In this document: piece by piece, positions 47,312-55,856 of the stretch
Layout of the letters: the number at the start of each line of letters is the position of its first letter
Position numbering within the stretch: the stretch's first letter is position 1
Source: UBA2357 sp002344625
GTDB lineage: Bacteria; Pseudomonadota; Gammaproteobacteria; Burkholderiales; Rhodocyclaceae
Assembly (NCBI GenBank): GCA_937995335.1
Contig: CALKIH010000015.1
Coordinates: 59,535 to 123,534, forward strand
Reading direction: 5' to 3'
Length of the DNA: 64,000 nt
The notes under the pieces: generated by a model
The model's database searches: none
Told to the model about the DNA's origin: nothing
Seen by the model: the letters and a program-made list of their open reading frames with translations, nothing else
Program-made: the position numbers and the translations under genes

Positions 47312-49246
47312 GTGATCCAGTTTCGTAACCTGCGCCTGAGCCGTGGCGCCAAAGTGCTCGTCGATGCGGCGACCCTGCAGATCCACCCGGGCTGGAAGGT
47401 CGGTCTGACCGGCGCGAACGGAAGCGGCAAGTCCAGCCTGTTCGCTGCCCTGCGCGGCGAGTTGCATCAGGACCAGGGCGATCTGGACATCCCCCCGGCG
47501 TGGGTGATCGCGCATGTGGCGCAGGAGACGCCTGGCATCGTGCGTTCGGCGATCGAGTACGTGCTCGACGGCGATGCCGAACTGCGTCGCATCGAGGCCG
47601 AACTGCAGGCGGCCGAGGCGGCGCACCAAGGCGGGCGGATTGGCGAGTTGCACGCCCGCCTGGGCGAGATCGGTGGTTACGCGGCGCGCGCCCGGGCCGC
47701 GGCGCTCCTCGACGGCCTGGGTTTTCTGCCGGACGATCTCGAACGGCCGGTGGCCGATTTCTCGGGGGGCTGGCGGATGCGCCTCAACCTCGGGCAGGCG
47801 CTGATGTGCCGTTCGGACCTGTTGCTGCTCGACGAACCCACCAACCACCTCGACCTCGACGCGGTGATCTGGCTCGAACAGTGGCTGCGCGACTACCGCG
47901 GCACGCTGTTGCTGATCTCGCATGACCGCGAGTTCCTCGACGCCTGTGTGGGGCATGTCGCGCATGTCGAAAACCAGCGCCTGACCCTTTACGCCGGCGG
48001 GTACTCCGATTTCGAGCGCCAGCGCGCCGAGCGGCTGTCGCAGCAGCAGTCGATGTTCGAGCGCCAGCAGCGCGAGATCGCCCACATCGAGGACTACATT
48101 CGCCGCTTTCGGGCCAAGGCGACCAAGGCGCGCCAGGCCCAGAGCCGCATCAAGGCGCTCGAGCGCATGGAGCGGATCACGGCGGCGCATATCGATACGC
48201 CGTTCAGCTTCACGTTCCGAGACTGTCCGGCGGCCCCGGACCCCTTGCTGCAGATCGAGGACGGGGCGGTGGGTTATGACGGCCGTGCGGTGCTCGGCGG
48301 CATCGGGCTGACCCTGCGTCCGGGCGAGCGGGTCGGCCTGCTGGGGCGCAACGGTGCGGGCAAGTCGACGCTGATCAAGCTGCTCGCCGGGCAGCTTGCA
48401 CTGTCGGAGGGCGAGCGCACCGAGGGCAAGGGCCTGGCCACCGGCTATTTCGCCCAGCACCAGCTCGAAACCCTGCGCCCCGACGAGTCGCCGCTGCAGC
48501 ACATGCTGCGCCTCGAGCCGGGTGCGCGCGAACAGACCTTGCGCGATTACCTGGGCGGCTTCGATTTCCGTGGCGATACTGTCGGTGCCGGGGCGGTCAC
48601 CGGCGCGGCCACTCCTTGCGGCAGTTTCTCCGGCGGAGAAAAGTCGCGCCTGGCGCTGGCGCTCCTGATCTGGCGGCAACCCAACCTGTTGCTGCTCGAC
48701 GAGCCGACCAACCATCTGGACCTCGAAATGCGGCATGCGCTCACGCTGGCGCTGCAGGATTTCGAAGGGGCGATGGTGCTGGTTTCGCACGATCGGGCGC
48801 TGCTGCGCGCGACTTGTGATCGATTCTTGCTTGTAGACGCTGGGCGGATCCAGGCCTTCGATGGTGACCTCGACGATTATCGCGACTGGCTTGCCAGCCG
48901 GCGGGCCGAGGCGAGCGCGGCGGCGCAATGTCCGCAACGCAATGCCGACAAGGCTTCACGCAAGGCCGATCGCGCGCAGGCGGCGAATGAACGCCAGTCG
49001 CGGCTGGCCGCGCGGCGTCCGCTGGTCAAGGAACGCGAACAGCTCGAACGCCGGCTGGCGGGCTGGCAGGGTGAAAAAAAGCTGCTGGATGAGCGGCTTG
49101 CAGCCCCCGATCTCTACTCGGGCGGCAATTCGGCGCTGCTCCGGGATCTGCTCAAGCACCAGGCCGAGCTGGCGGCGTCGATCGATGCCGCGGAATTGCG
49201 CTGGCTGGAGATCGAAGAAGCACTGGAAGCGCTGCCGGCCGATTGA
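47312..49246 (+). CDS. yheS: ABC-F ATPase (YheS-like)
   Basis: This 644-residue soluble protein has two ATPase domains and no membrane part. Walker A motifs are GANGSGKSS and GRNGAGKST. ABC signatures are SGGWRMRLN and SGGEKSRLA, each followed by LLLLDEPTNHLDL. The linker contains the conserved RFRAKATKARQAQSRIKALERM. ABC-F proteins bind the ribosomal E site and act on stalled translation; the YheS branch fits best by sequence pattern. It starts at a GTG, divergent from the coiled-coil gene. Confidence 0.94.
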   Translation: MIQFRNLRLSRGAKVLVDAATLQIHPGWKVGLTGANGSGKSSLFAALRGELHQDQGDLDIPPAWVIAHVAQETPGIVRSAIEYVLDGDAELRRIEAELQAAEAAHQGGRIGELHARLGEIGGYAARARAAALLDGLGFLPDDLERPVADFSGGWRMRLNLGQALMCRSDLLLLDEPTNHLDLDAVIWLEQWLRDYRGTLLLISHDREFLDACVGHVAHVENQRLTLYAGGYSDFERQRAERLSQQQSMFERQQREIAHIEDYIRRFRAKATKARQAQSRIKALERMERITAAHIDTPFSFTFRDCPAAPDPLLQIEDGAVGYDGRAVLGGIGLTLRPGERVGLLGRNGAGKSTLIKLLAGQLALSEGERTEGKGLATGYFAQHQLETLRPDESPLQHMLRLEPGAREQTLRDYLGGFDFRGDTVGAGAVTGAATPCGSFSGGEKSRLALALLIWRQPNLLLLDEPTNHLDLEMRHALTLALQDFEGAMVLVSHDRALLRATCDRFLLVDAGRIQAFDGDLDDYRDWLASRRAEASAAAQCPQRNADKASRKADRAQAANERQSRLAARRPLVKEREQLERRLAGWQGEKKLLDERLAAPDLYSGGNSALLRDLLKHQAELAASIDAAELRWLEIEEALEALPAD

Positions 49247-49461
49247 TTCCCGGGGCGCCGTGTGGCCGGTTTCGGTAAACCCCGACTGTGTCGCGGTGCG
49301 CGTCGTGGCACTCTTGAGCCTGCGTGCGCAGGACGGGGGCGCGGGCACACGGAAGGGCATGGTCGTGGCGTTCGGTTGCGCGGCGCGATCGAAGCGGGAG
49401 GGCGTGAGAACATGGTCGTGAGCGACGCGGCGATCGGGAAATTTCGGCGAGGGGGGCGAGG

Positions 49462-50229
49462 GTGTCTGCAGCGACATTGGAAGTAGTCGATATACACAAG
49501 CGCTATGGCGACCATGAGGTGCTCAAGGGCGTCGACCTGACCGCGCGCGACGGCGACGTGATCTCTATCATCGGCTCGAGCGGATCGGGCAAATCGACCT
49601 TCCTGCGCTGCCTCAACCTGCTCGAGCAGCCCTCGCGCGGACAGATCTGCCTGCGTGGCGAGGCGCTCCGGCTTGCGCCGGACAAGCACGGCGAATTGCA
49701 TGCGGTCGACCGGCGCCAGCTCGAGAGAATGCGCGCACGCATCGGTTTCGTGTTCCAGAACTTCAATCTGTGGCCGCACATGACCATTCTGGACAACATC
49801 ATTCTCGCGCCGATGCTGGTGGGCGGGCTCGGCCGCAAGGCCGCCGTCGAGCGTGCCGAGGCCTTGCTGTACAAGGTCGGGCTGCACGACAAGCGCAAGG
49901 TCTATCCGGGCAATCTGTCGGGCGGACAGATGCAGCGGGTCGCGATCGCGCGCACGCTGGCGATGGAGCCGGAGCTGATCCTGTTCGACGAGCCCACCTC
50001 CGCGCTCGATCCGGAGCTGGTGAACGAAGTGCTCGGCGTCATGCAGGGCTTGGCCGAAGAGGGGCGTACGATGCTGATCGTGACCCACGAGATGCGGTTC
50101 GCGCGCGATGTGTCCACCCAGGTCATGTTCCTCCACCAGGGCCGGGTCGAAGAGTTCGGGCCGCCGTCGCGCGTGTTCACGACCCCGGAGTCGGCGCGCT
50201 GCCGCGAGTTTCTGGCCAGCCACCTATAG
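49462..50229 (+). CDS. Polar/basic amino acid ABC transporter, ATP-binding protein (HisP-like)
   Basis: This 255-residue ATPase has Walker A GSSGSGKS, Q-loop FVFQNFNLWPHMT, signature LSGGQMQRVAIART and Walker B LILFDEPTSALDPELV. It resembles HisP/GlnQ-type ATPases that energise import of amino acids. A GTG start at 49462 follows a GGCGAGGG-type ribosome-binding site. It is the first gene of a four-gene transporter unit with binding protein and two permeases downstream. Confidence 0.94.
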   Translation: MSAATLEVVDIHKRYGDHEVLKGVDLTARDGDVISIIGSSGSGKSTFLRCLNLLEQPSRGQICLRGEALRLAPDKHGELHAVDRRQLERMRARIGFVFQNFNLWPHMTILDNIILAPMLVGGLGRKAAVERAEALLYKVGLHDKRKVYPGNLSGGQMQRVAIARTLAMEPELILFDEPTSALDPELVNEVLGVMQGLAEEGRTMLIVTHEMRFARDVSTQVMFLHQGRVEEFGPPSRVFTTPESARCREFLASHL

Positions 50230-50275
50230 CGCGCGCAGCCTCGATAGACGTTTTTACAACAGCCAGGAGTATCCG

Positions 50276-51034
50276 ATGAAGTTGAACCGCAAGCTGTTAA
50301 GCACCCTGATCCTCGCCGCCGCCGGGCTGGCCGTTTCTCCCGCACATGCCGACAATCTGCGGATCGCGACCGAAGGCGCGTACGCGCCGTTCAATTTCAT
50401 CGACGCCTCGGGCAAGCCGCAGGGCTTCGATGTCGATGTCGCGCTCGCCCTGTGTGAAAAGATGCAGACCGAGTGCGAGATCGTGGCGCAGGATTGGGAT
50501 GGGATCATCCCGGGCCTGCAATCGCGGCGTTACGATGCGATCATCGCCTCGATGTCGATCACCGAGGAGCGGCAGCGCGTGGTCGCGTTCTCCGACCCCT
50601 ACTACTCCAACGTGCTCGCCTTCATCGGCCCGAAGGGGCAGGAGATGTCGGTCGAGCCCGAGGCGCTCAAAGGCAAGACGCTCGGCGCGCAGCGCGCGAC
50701 CATCGCCGGGCAGTACCTCGAGGACAAGCTCGGCAAGGTGGTCACGGTCAAACTCTACGACACTCAGGACAACGCCTACCTGGATCTCGCGGCCGGGCGC
50801 CTCGACGGCATGGTGTCGGACAAGTTTCCCGCCTACGACTGGCTGAACTCCGAGGCCGGGCAGAAGTTCGAGTTCAAGGGCGCCGACGTCGACATCAACG
50901 ACAAGATCGGCATCGCGGTGCGCAAGCAGGACGACGCCCTGCGCGAGCGTCTGAACAAGGCGATCGGCGAGATCGTGAGCGACGGCACCTACCAGAAGAT
51001 CAACGAAAAGTACTTCCCCTTCCCGATCTATTGA
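50276..51034 (+). CDS. Amino acid ABC transporter, periplasmic substrate-binding protein
   Basis: This 252-residue binding protein has a signal peptide (about 1-25, cut at AHA-DN). The solute-binding family 3 pattern follows: LRIATEGAYAPFNFIDASG, GFDVDVALALCEKM, WDGIIPGLQSRRYDAIIASMSITEER. It resembles the ArgT/HisJ group that binds lysine, arginine, ornithine or histidine; the exact ligand cannot be read. CCAGGAG at 50263-50269 is a strong ribosome-binding site. It lies between the ATPase and permease genes. Confidence 0.94.
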   Translation: MKLNRKLLSTLILAAAGLAVSPAHADNLRIATEGAYAPFNFIDASGKPQGFDVDVALALCEKMQTECEIVAQDWDGIIPGLQSRRYDAIIASMSITEERQRVVAFSDPYYSNVLAFIGPKGQEMSVEPEALKGKTLGAQRATIAGQYLEDKLGKVVTVKLYDTQDNAYLDLAAGRLDGMVSDKFPAYDWLNSEAGQKFEFKGADVDINDKIGIAVRKQDDALRERLNKAIGEIVSDGTYQKINEKYFPFPIY

Positions 51035-51098
51035 TCGGCCCCGGCCGGGGCGCCGCACGCGCGCCCGGTCCGCGTGACTGACTGAGACGTAGCGACGC

Positions 51099-51776
51099 AT
51101 GGATCTGCAGGGATTTGGTCATCTTTTACTGTCGGGCACCTGGGTTACCCTGCAGCTCGCCTTCACCAGCCTGTTCTTCGGGCTGGTGCTCGGGCTCGCC
51201 GGCGCGGCCGCCGCGCTCGCGCCGATTGCCCCGCTGCGCTGGCTCGCGACCACCTACAACACGCTGATGCGCGGCATTCCCGAGCTGCTGCTGGTGCTGA
51301 TCATCTACTTCGGCGCGACCGAACTGATCGAACGCCTGACCGGCAGCTATGTCGAGGTCAATGCCTTCGCTGCGGGTGTCGCCGCGCTCTCGATCGCGTT
51401 CGGCGCCTATGCGACCGAAGTCTTTCGCAGCGCGCTGCTCGAGATTCCCAAGGGCCAGCGCGAGGCGGCTGTGGCGCTGGGGATGAGGCGCTGGGACACC
51501 TTCCGGCGCATCGTGCTGCCGCAGCTGTGGCGGATCGCGCTGCCGGGCCTGGGAAATCTGTTCCTGGTGCTGCTCAAGGATACCGCGCTGGTGTCGGTGG
51601 TCGGCCTCGAAGATCTGATGCGCCAGGCCTACGTCGCCGCCGGCTTCACCAAGCTGCCGTTCACCTTCTACATGGCCGCGGCCGGCATCTACCTCGTGCT
51701 CACCATCATCTCGATGCAGGTGATCCAGCGGCTCGAGCGCTGGGCGAACCGTGGTTACCTGGGGGCGCGCGCATGA
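51099..51776 (+). CDS. Amino acid ABC transporter, permease (HisQ-like)
   Basis: This 225-residue inner-membrane permease has about five helices and the EAA loop EIPKGQREAAVALGMRRWDTFRRIVLPQ. The opening TLQLAFTSLFFGLVLGLAGA and LMRGIPELLLVLIIYFGAT are typical of HisMQ-type permeases. Its stop overlaps the start of the second permease (ATGA), so the pair is translationally coupled and should form a heterodimer. Confidence 0.94.
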   Translation: MDLQGFGHLLLSGTWVTLQLAFTSLFFGLVLGLAGAAAALAPIAPLRWLATTYNTLMRGIPELLLVLIIYFGATELIERLTGSYVEVNAFAAGVAALSIAFGAYATEVFRSALLEIPKGQREAAVALGMRRWDTFRRIVLPQLWRIALPGLGNLFLVLLKDTALVSVVGLEDLMRQAYVAAGFTKLPFTFYMAAAGIYLVLTIISMQVIQRLERWANRGYLGARA

Positions 51777-52549
51777 GCGAGCTCATCGTGATGCTCTCCG
51801 AATGGCTGCAGACGCTTGCCGGCGGCGCGGAGCCGTGGACGGCGTACGCGCGCTACCTGCCGCGCATTCTGGAGGGCGTGGGGCTGACGCTGGAGCTGAT
51901 CGTGTTTTCCGGCGTGGTCGGGCTCGTGATCGCCCTTCCGATCGCGTTGATGCGCATCACCCACAACCCCTGGCTGTGGATGCCGGCCTACGGCTACATC
52001 TTCTTCTTTCGCGGCACGCCGCTGCTGGTGCAGATCTTTCTGGTCTACTACGGTCTGTCGCAGTTCGAGGGCCTGCGCGACACCGGCTGGCTCTGGACCG
52101 AAGTGCTGTCGCAGCCCTACTGGTGCGCGATCATCGCGTTCAGCCTGAACACCGCGGCGTATTCCGCCGAGCTGTTGCGCGGTGCCATTCTCGCGGTGCC
52201 GCGCGGCGAGATCGAGGCCGCGCGCTCGCTCGGGCTGCCGCGCGCCACGCAGTATCGCAAGATCATCCTGCCGCGTGCGTTCGGCATCATCCTGCCCGCC
52301 TATGGGAACGAGGTCATCCTGATGCTCAAGGGGAGCGCACTGGCCTCGACCATTACCCTGCTCGACCTGATGGGGGCCACCCGCAACGTGATCGCGCGCA
52401 CCTACATGAACATGGAGTTCTTCCTGCTGGCCGGTTTCCTCTACCTGCTGATGGCGGCAATCCTGATCGGCCTGTTCAGGGTCGCGGAGCATTTCATCAA
52501 CGCCCACCGGCGCGTGCCGCGGCGCAAGGCAGTCGGGCTTAAGTGTTAG
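51773..52549 (+). CDS. Amino acid ABC transporter, permease (HisM-like)
   Basis: This 258-residue permease has the EAA loop AVPRGEIEAARSLGLPRATQYRKIILP. It also carries FFFRGTPLLVQIFLVYYG near the middle, matching HisM. It completes the transporter with the HisQ-like partner. The C-terminus ends in a basic tail (HRRVPRRKAVGLKC). The cluster ends 39 bases before thrH. Confidence 0.94.
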   Translation: MSELIVMLSEWLQTLAGGAEPWTAYARYLPRILEGVGLTLELIVFSGVVGLVIALPIALMRITHNPWLWMPAYGYIFFFRGTPLLVQIFLVYYGLSQFEGLRDTGWLWTEVLSQPYWCAIIAFSLNTAAYSAELLRGAILAVPRGEIEAARSLGLPRATQYRKIILPRAFGIILPAYGNEVILMLKGSALASTITLLDLMGATRNVIARTYMNMEFFLLAGFLYLLMAAILIGLFRVAEHFINAHRRVPRRKAVGLKC

Positions 52550-52587
52550 AATCCGCGCTCTTTTCAACCTGATCAAAGGGCGCGTCC

Positions 52588-53202
52588 GTGCAAATTGTCT
52601 GTCTCGACCTCGAAGGCGTATTGGTTCCGGAAATCTGGATCGAATTTGCGGCACGTACGGGGATCGCCGAATTGCGGCGCACGACCCGCGACGAGCCCGA
52701 CTACGACGTCCTGATGAAGTACCGGCTCGACATCCTGGCGCGCCACAAGCTCGGGTTGCCGGACATCCAAGCGGTGATTGCCGAGATGGGGCCGATGCCG
52801 GGCGCGCGCGCCTTTCTCGACGCACTGCGCAGCCACTACCAGGTCGTGATCCTGTCCGACACCTTTTACGAGTTCGCCAAGCCGCTGATGCAGCAACTCG
52901 GCTGGCCGACGCTGTTCTGTCACAGCCTCGAGGCGGACCGGCAAGGCTATCTGGTGAACTACCACCTGCGCATGCCCAATCAGAAGCAGGAGGCGGTCAG
53001 GCGCTTCAAGGAACTCAACTTCACCGTGGTCGCGGCCGGCGACTCGTACAACGATCTTGCGATGCTGGGCGAGGCGCATGGCGGCATCCTCTTCCATCCG
53101 CCCGCAAGCGTGGTGCGCGATTATCCGCAGTTTCCGGTCACGCTCGACTATGCCGCCCTGCGCGAGCAGATCGATCTGGCGTTCGCGAACGCGGCACGCT
53201 GA
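52588..53202 (+). CDS. thrH: ThrH: phosphoserine phosphatase / phosphoserine-homoserine phosphotransferase
   Basis: This 204-residue HAD-superfamily enzyme opens with QIVCLDLEGVLVPEIWIEFA, which matches ThrH (the usual HAD DxDG reads DLEG). VILSDTFYEFAKPLM and VVAAGDSYNDLAMLGEAHGGILFHPP follow. ThrH can transfer phosphate from phosphoserine to homoserine, bypassing ThrB. It starts at a GTG and is transcribed with, or shortly after, the amino acid transporter. Confidence 0.93.
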   Translation: MQIVCLDLEGVLVPEIWIEFAARTGIAELRRTTRDEPDYDVLMKYRLDILARHKLGLPDIQAVIAEMGPMPGARAFLDALRSHYQVVILSDTFYEFAKPLMQQLGWPTLFCHSLEADRQGYLVNYHLRMPNQKQEAVRRFKELNFTVVAAGDSYNDLAMLGEAHGGILFHPPASVVRDYPQFPVTLDYAALREQIDLAFANAAR

Positions 53203-53209
53203 AGGGGGT

Positions 53210-53233
53210 GACGGACACCCGGGGGTGTCCGTC
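53210..53233. terminator. Strong hairpin between convergent thrH and PII gene
   Basis: GACGGACAC (53210-53218) pairs with GTGTCCGTC (53225-53233), and the pairing can extend to 11 bases. No T-run follows on either strand, so termination would be rho-dependent or weak. Confidence 0.45.
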
Positions 53234-53298
53234 GGCCGAAACGGCGAGGAGAGGGACCGTTCCGGTTTTGCTGCCCGGTTGGCGGGTGAGCGCCCGCG

Positions 53299-53637
53299 TC
53301 AGAGTACGTCGGGGCCGGTGTCGCCGGTGCGAATCCGGATCGCCTGTTCCAGCCCGATCACCAGCATCTTGCCATCGCCGATGCGGCCGGTTGCCGCGTG
53401 TTTGCCGATCATCTCGACGACGCGATCGAGGATCGGGGTGGGCACGGCGACCTCGATCTTCACCTTGGGCAGAAAGTCGACCTGGTATTCGGCACCGCGA
53501 TACAGCTCCGTATGACCCTTTTGTCGTCCGAATCCTTTCACCTCGGTCACGGTGACGCCCTGCACGCCGATGACCGAGAGGGCCTCGCGGACCTCGTCGA
53601 GCTTGAAGGGTTTGATGATGGCGGTGACCAATTGCAT
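53299..53637 (-). CDS. glnK: Nitrogen regulatory protein PII (GlnK/GlnB)
   Basis: This is a 112-residue PII protein, a trimeric sensor of 2-oxoglutarate, ATP/ADP and nitrogen status. The T-loop carries the uridylylation tyrosine Y51 (GHTELYRGAEYQVDF). The B loop TGRIGDGKM and the C-loop RTG are intact. A sigma-54 promoter and an NtrC-like site upstream favour GlnK over GlnB, but no amtB follows; thrH is convergent. The start MQLVTAIIKPFKLDEV is the family N-terminus; the frame is open further upstream. Confidence 0.96.
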   Translation of the reverse strand: MQLVTAIIKPFKLDEVREALSVIGVQGVTVTEVKGFGRQKGHTELYRGAEYQVDFLPKVKIEVAVPTPILDRVVEMIGKHAATGRIGDGKMLVIGLEQAIRIRTGDTGPDVL

Positions 53638-53729
53638 GCGCTGCTCCTGACCTGGCTGGGAATGAATGGCGATGGGGCGGCGCGCTGCGCGTGGAGCGAG
53701 GCGCGCCGATGGTTTCACGACGCCCACGG

Positions 53730-53745
53730 TGCATGTTCTGTGCCA
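53730..53745 (-). promoter_or_regulatory. Sigma-54 (RpoN) promoter of the PII gene
   Basis: On the minus strand TGGCAC-AGAAC-ATGCA matches the -24/-12 consensus (TGGCAC, N5, TTGCW) with one mismatch and correct GG-GC spacing. It lies about 90 bases upstream of the PII start codon. Confidence 0.75.
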
Positions 53746-53831
53746 GGCGGAGGCGGGCCGGCGAAACACTTGTCATGCGCGCCAGGCTCGGGGGCCGGCG
53801 TGCCGGCGCGATGGTATGGTCGCGGGCTGCG

Positions 53832-53848
53832 TGCATCATTGTGGTGCA
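53832..53848. promoter_or_regulatory. NtrC-like binding site upstream of the PII gene
   Basis: TGCATCA-TTG-TGGTGCA differs from the classical NtrC site TGCACCA-N3-TGGTGCA at one base. It is about 90 bases upstream of the sigma-54 element, the usual enhancer distance. Confidence 0.75.
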
Positions 53849-53933
53849 TCGGCCGTGCGACGACAGGGGGGCGGGGCGCCGGCCCGGATCGAAACCGACT
53901 ACAATCAGGGCAAATTCAATCAGGAGGTGTGTG

Positions 53934-54197
53934 ATGAGCGCTCCGCGCTTTTTCGACGAGATTGGGGCCAAGCTGAGCGAGCTGGCCGCGAACAGCCCGG
54001 CCAAGGACATCGAGAAGAACGTCAAGGCATTGATGGGGAGCGCGTTCGGCAAGCTCGACCTGGTCACCCGCGAAGAATTCGATCTGCAGCGCGAGATGCT
54101 GGCGCATGCGCGCATGAAGCTGCAGGAGGTCGAGGAGCGCGTCGCCGCGCTCGAGGCCGAAGTCGCGCGCCTGAGCCAGGGCGGCGAGGCGCGCTGA
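53934..54197 (+). CDS. ubiK: Ubiquinone biosynthesis accessory factor UbiK (YqiC family)
   Basis: This 87-residue protein is in the BMFP/YqiC family: RFFDEIGAKLSELAANSP, then DIEKNVKALMGSAFGKLDLVTREEFDLQREML, and a C-terminal coiled coil (about 55-85). UbiK binds UbiJ and aids ubiquinone synthesis. AGGAGG at 53922-53927 is a near-perfect ribosome-binding site for the ATG. Its partner ubiJ is at the other end of the window. Confidence 0.9.
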   Translation: MSAPRFFDEIGAKLSELAANSPAKDIEKNVKALMGSAFGKLDLVTREEFDLQREMLAHARMKLQEVEERVAALEAEVARLSQGGEAR

Positions 54198-54306
54198 CCC
54201 GCACGCGCCGGTCGGGGTGACGGGGACGCCCCTCGCCACCCTCTCGGAATATCTCGAATGCATCGATGCGGTTACACTGGACGCCTTGCAGCCGTGGAGG
54301 TCCAGC

Positions 54307-55806
54307 ATGTCGCTCGCGATCGTTCGCACTCGCGCCCTGGTCGGCCTGAGCGCCCCCGAGGTCATCGTCGAAGCCCACCTGGCAAACGGTTTGCCTGCTT
54401 TCAACCTGGTGGGCCTGCCGGAGGTGGAGGTCCGCGAAGCGCGTGATCGGGTGCGGGCCGCCATCGCGACCTCCCGGTTCGAATTTCCCCAACGCCGCAT
54501 CACGGTAAACCTGGCGCCGGCCGATCTGCCCAAGGAAGGCGGGCGCTTCGACCTGCCGATCGCGCTGGGTATCCTGGCGGCATCGGGCCAGGTGGATGCG
54601 GCGGCCCTCGGCGCACACGAGTTCGCCGGCGAATTGTCGCTCGACGGTTCGTTGCGCGCGGTGCGCGGCGCATTGGGCATGTCGCTGGCGCTGCGTGCAA
54701 CGGGCCGGGCATTGGTCGTGCCGGCCGGCAACGCCGCCGAAGCCGCGCTGGCAGGGCAGACGACCATCCTGCCGGCCGCGAGCCTGCTCGAAGTGTGCGC
54801 GCATCTCAACGGCCATCACCGCATCGCGCCGCATGTGCCGGTGCCGGTCGAAAGCGCGCTGCAACGCTTGCCCGACTTGGCCGACGTGAAAGGCCAGGCG
54901 TTTGCGCGGCGCGCGCTCGAAGTCGCCGCGGCCGGCGGCCATTCGCTCCTGATGTTCGGCCCGCCGGGCACCGGCAAGTCGATGCTGGCGCAGCGCCTGC
55001 CCGGCCTGTTGCCCGCGCTGCGCGACGACGAGGCGCTCGAGGTGGCGTCGATCCGGTCGGTCGAGGGCAGCTTCGATCCCTCGGTCTGGGGTTTGCGGCC
55101 ATTTCGTGCGCCCCATCATTCGGCCTCCGGTCCGGCGCTCGTGGGCGGCGGTGCAAACCCGCGGCCGGGCGAGATCAGCCTGGCGCATCACGGCGTGCTG
55201 TTCCTCGACGAGTTGCCGGAGTTCGACCGCAGGGTGCTCGAGGCCTTGCGCGAACCGCTCGAAACCGGGCGGATAACGGTTTCGCGAGCGCGTGGCCGGG
55301 CCGAGTTTCCGGCCCGCTTCCAGCTGATCGCGGCGATGAACCCGTGTCCGTGCGGATACTTCGGCGCGCCGGATTCGCGCTGCCATTGCAGTGCCGAGCA
55401 GATCCGGCGTTACCGCGGGCGCATTTCCGGTCCTTTGCTCGATCGCATGGATGTGGTGATCGAAGTGCCCTTGCTCGATCCGGCCGAGCTGCAGGGGCGT
55501 CTTCCCGGCGAGACGTCGGCCGTCGTGCGCGAGCGGGTCGAGCGCGCCTGGGCGCGTCAGCGTGCTCGCCAGGGGGTGCCCAACAGCCAGATGGCGCCCG
55601 CGCTGGTGGATGGCAACTGCGCGCTGGATGCGAAGGGGCAGGCGCTGCTGGGGCAGGCGATCGAGCGGCTCAGGTTGTCGGCGCGGGCCTATCACCGGAT
55701 TCTCAAGCTTGCCCGTACAATCGCCGATCTGGGCGGTGCCGACACGGTCGGCGCGGCCCATGTCGCAGAGGCGATCCAGTATCGGCGAAGCCTCGCACCG
55801 TCCTGA
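54307..55806 (+). CDS. comM: ComM/YifB family Mg chelatase-like AAA helicase
   Basis: This is a 499-residue protein with an N-terminal Lon-like fold (about 1-180: MSLAIVRTRALVGLSAPEVIVE), an AAA+ domain with Walker A GPPGTGKS and Walker B GVLFLDELPEF, and the zinc-binding pattern NPCPCGYFGAPDSRCHC. ComM is a hexameric helicase that promotes branch migration during natural transformation. GGAGG directly upstream supports ATG 54307. Confidence 0.95.
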   Translation: MSLAIVRTRALVGLSAPEVIVEAHLANGLPAFNLVGLPEVEVREARDRVRAAIATSRFEFPQRRITVNLAPADLPKEGGRFDLPIALGILAASGQVDAAALGAHEFAGELSLDGSLRAVRGALGMSLALRATGRALVVPAGNAAEAALAGQTTILPAASLLEVCAHLNGHHRIAPHVPVPVESALQRLPDLADVKGQAFARRALEVAAAGGHSLLMFGPPGTGKSMLAQRLPGLLPALRDDEALEVASIRSVEGSFDPSVWGLRPFRAPHHSASGPALVGGGANPRPGEISLAHHGVLFLDELPEFDRRVLEALREPLETGRITVSRARGRAEFPARFQLIAAMNPCPCGYFGAPDSRCHCSAEQIRRYRGRISGPLLDRMDVVIEVPLLDPAELQGRLPGETSAVVRERVERAWARQRARQGVPNSQMAPALVDGNCALDAKGQALLGQAIERLRLSARAYHRILKLARTIADLGGADTVGAAHVAEAIQYRRSLAPS

Positions 55807-55856
55807 TGTCGGTGGCACCATAATGGTGCGATCACGGCATCTTACAAGAGAGGCTC

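Noticed and set aside
47246..48937. A long upstream extension of the coiled-coil gene on the minus strand
   Set aside because: It is antisense to the ABC-F gene. A signal peptide begins at 47245, which fixes the true start.
49371..49386. Possible sigma-54 promoter (TGGCG...TTGCG) before the amino acid transporter
   Set aside because: The GG-GC distance is one base short and the first block deviates from TGGCAC; the match is too weak.
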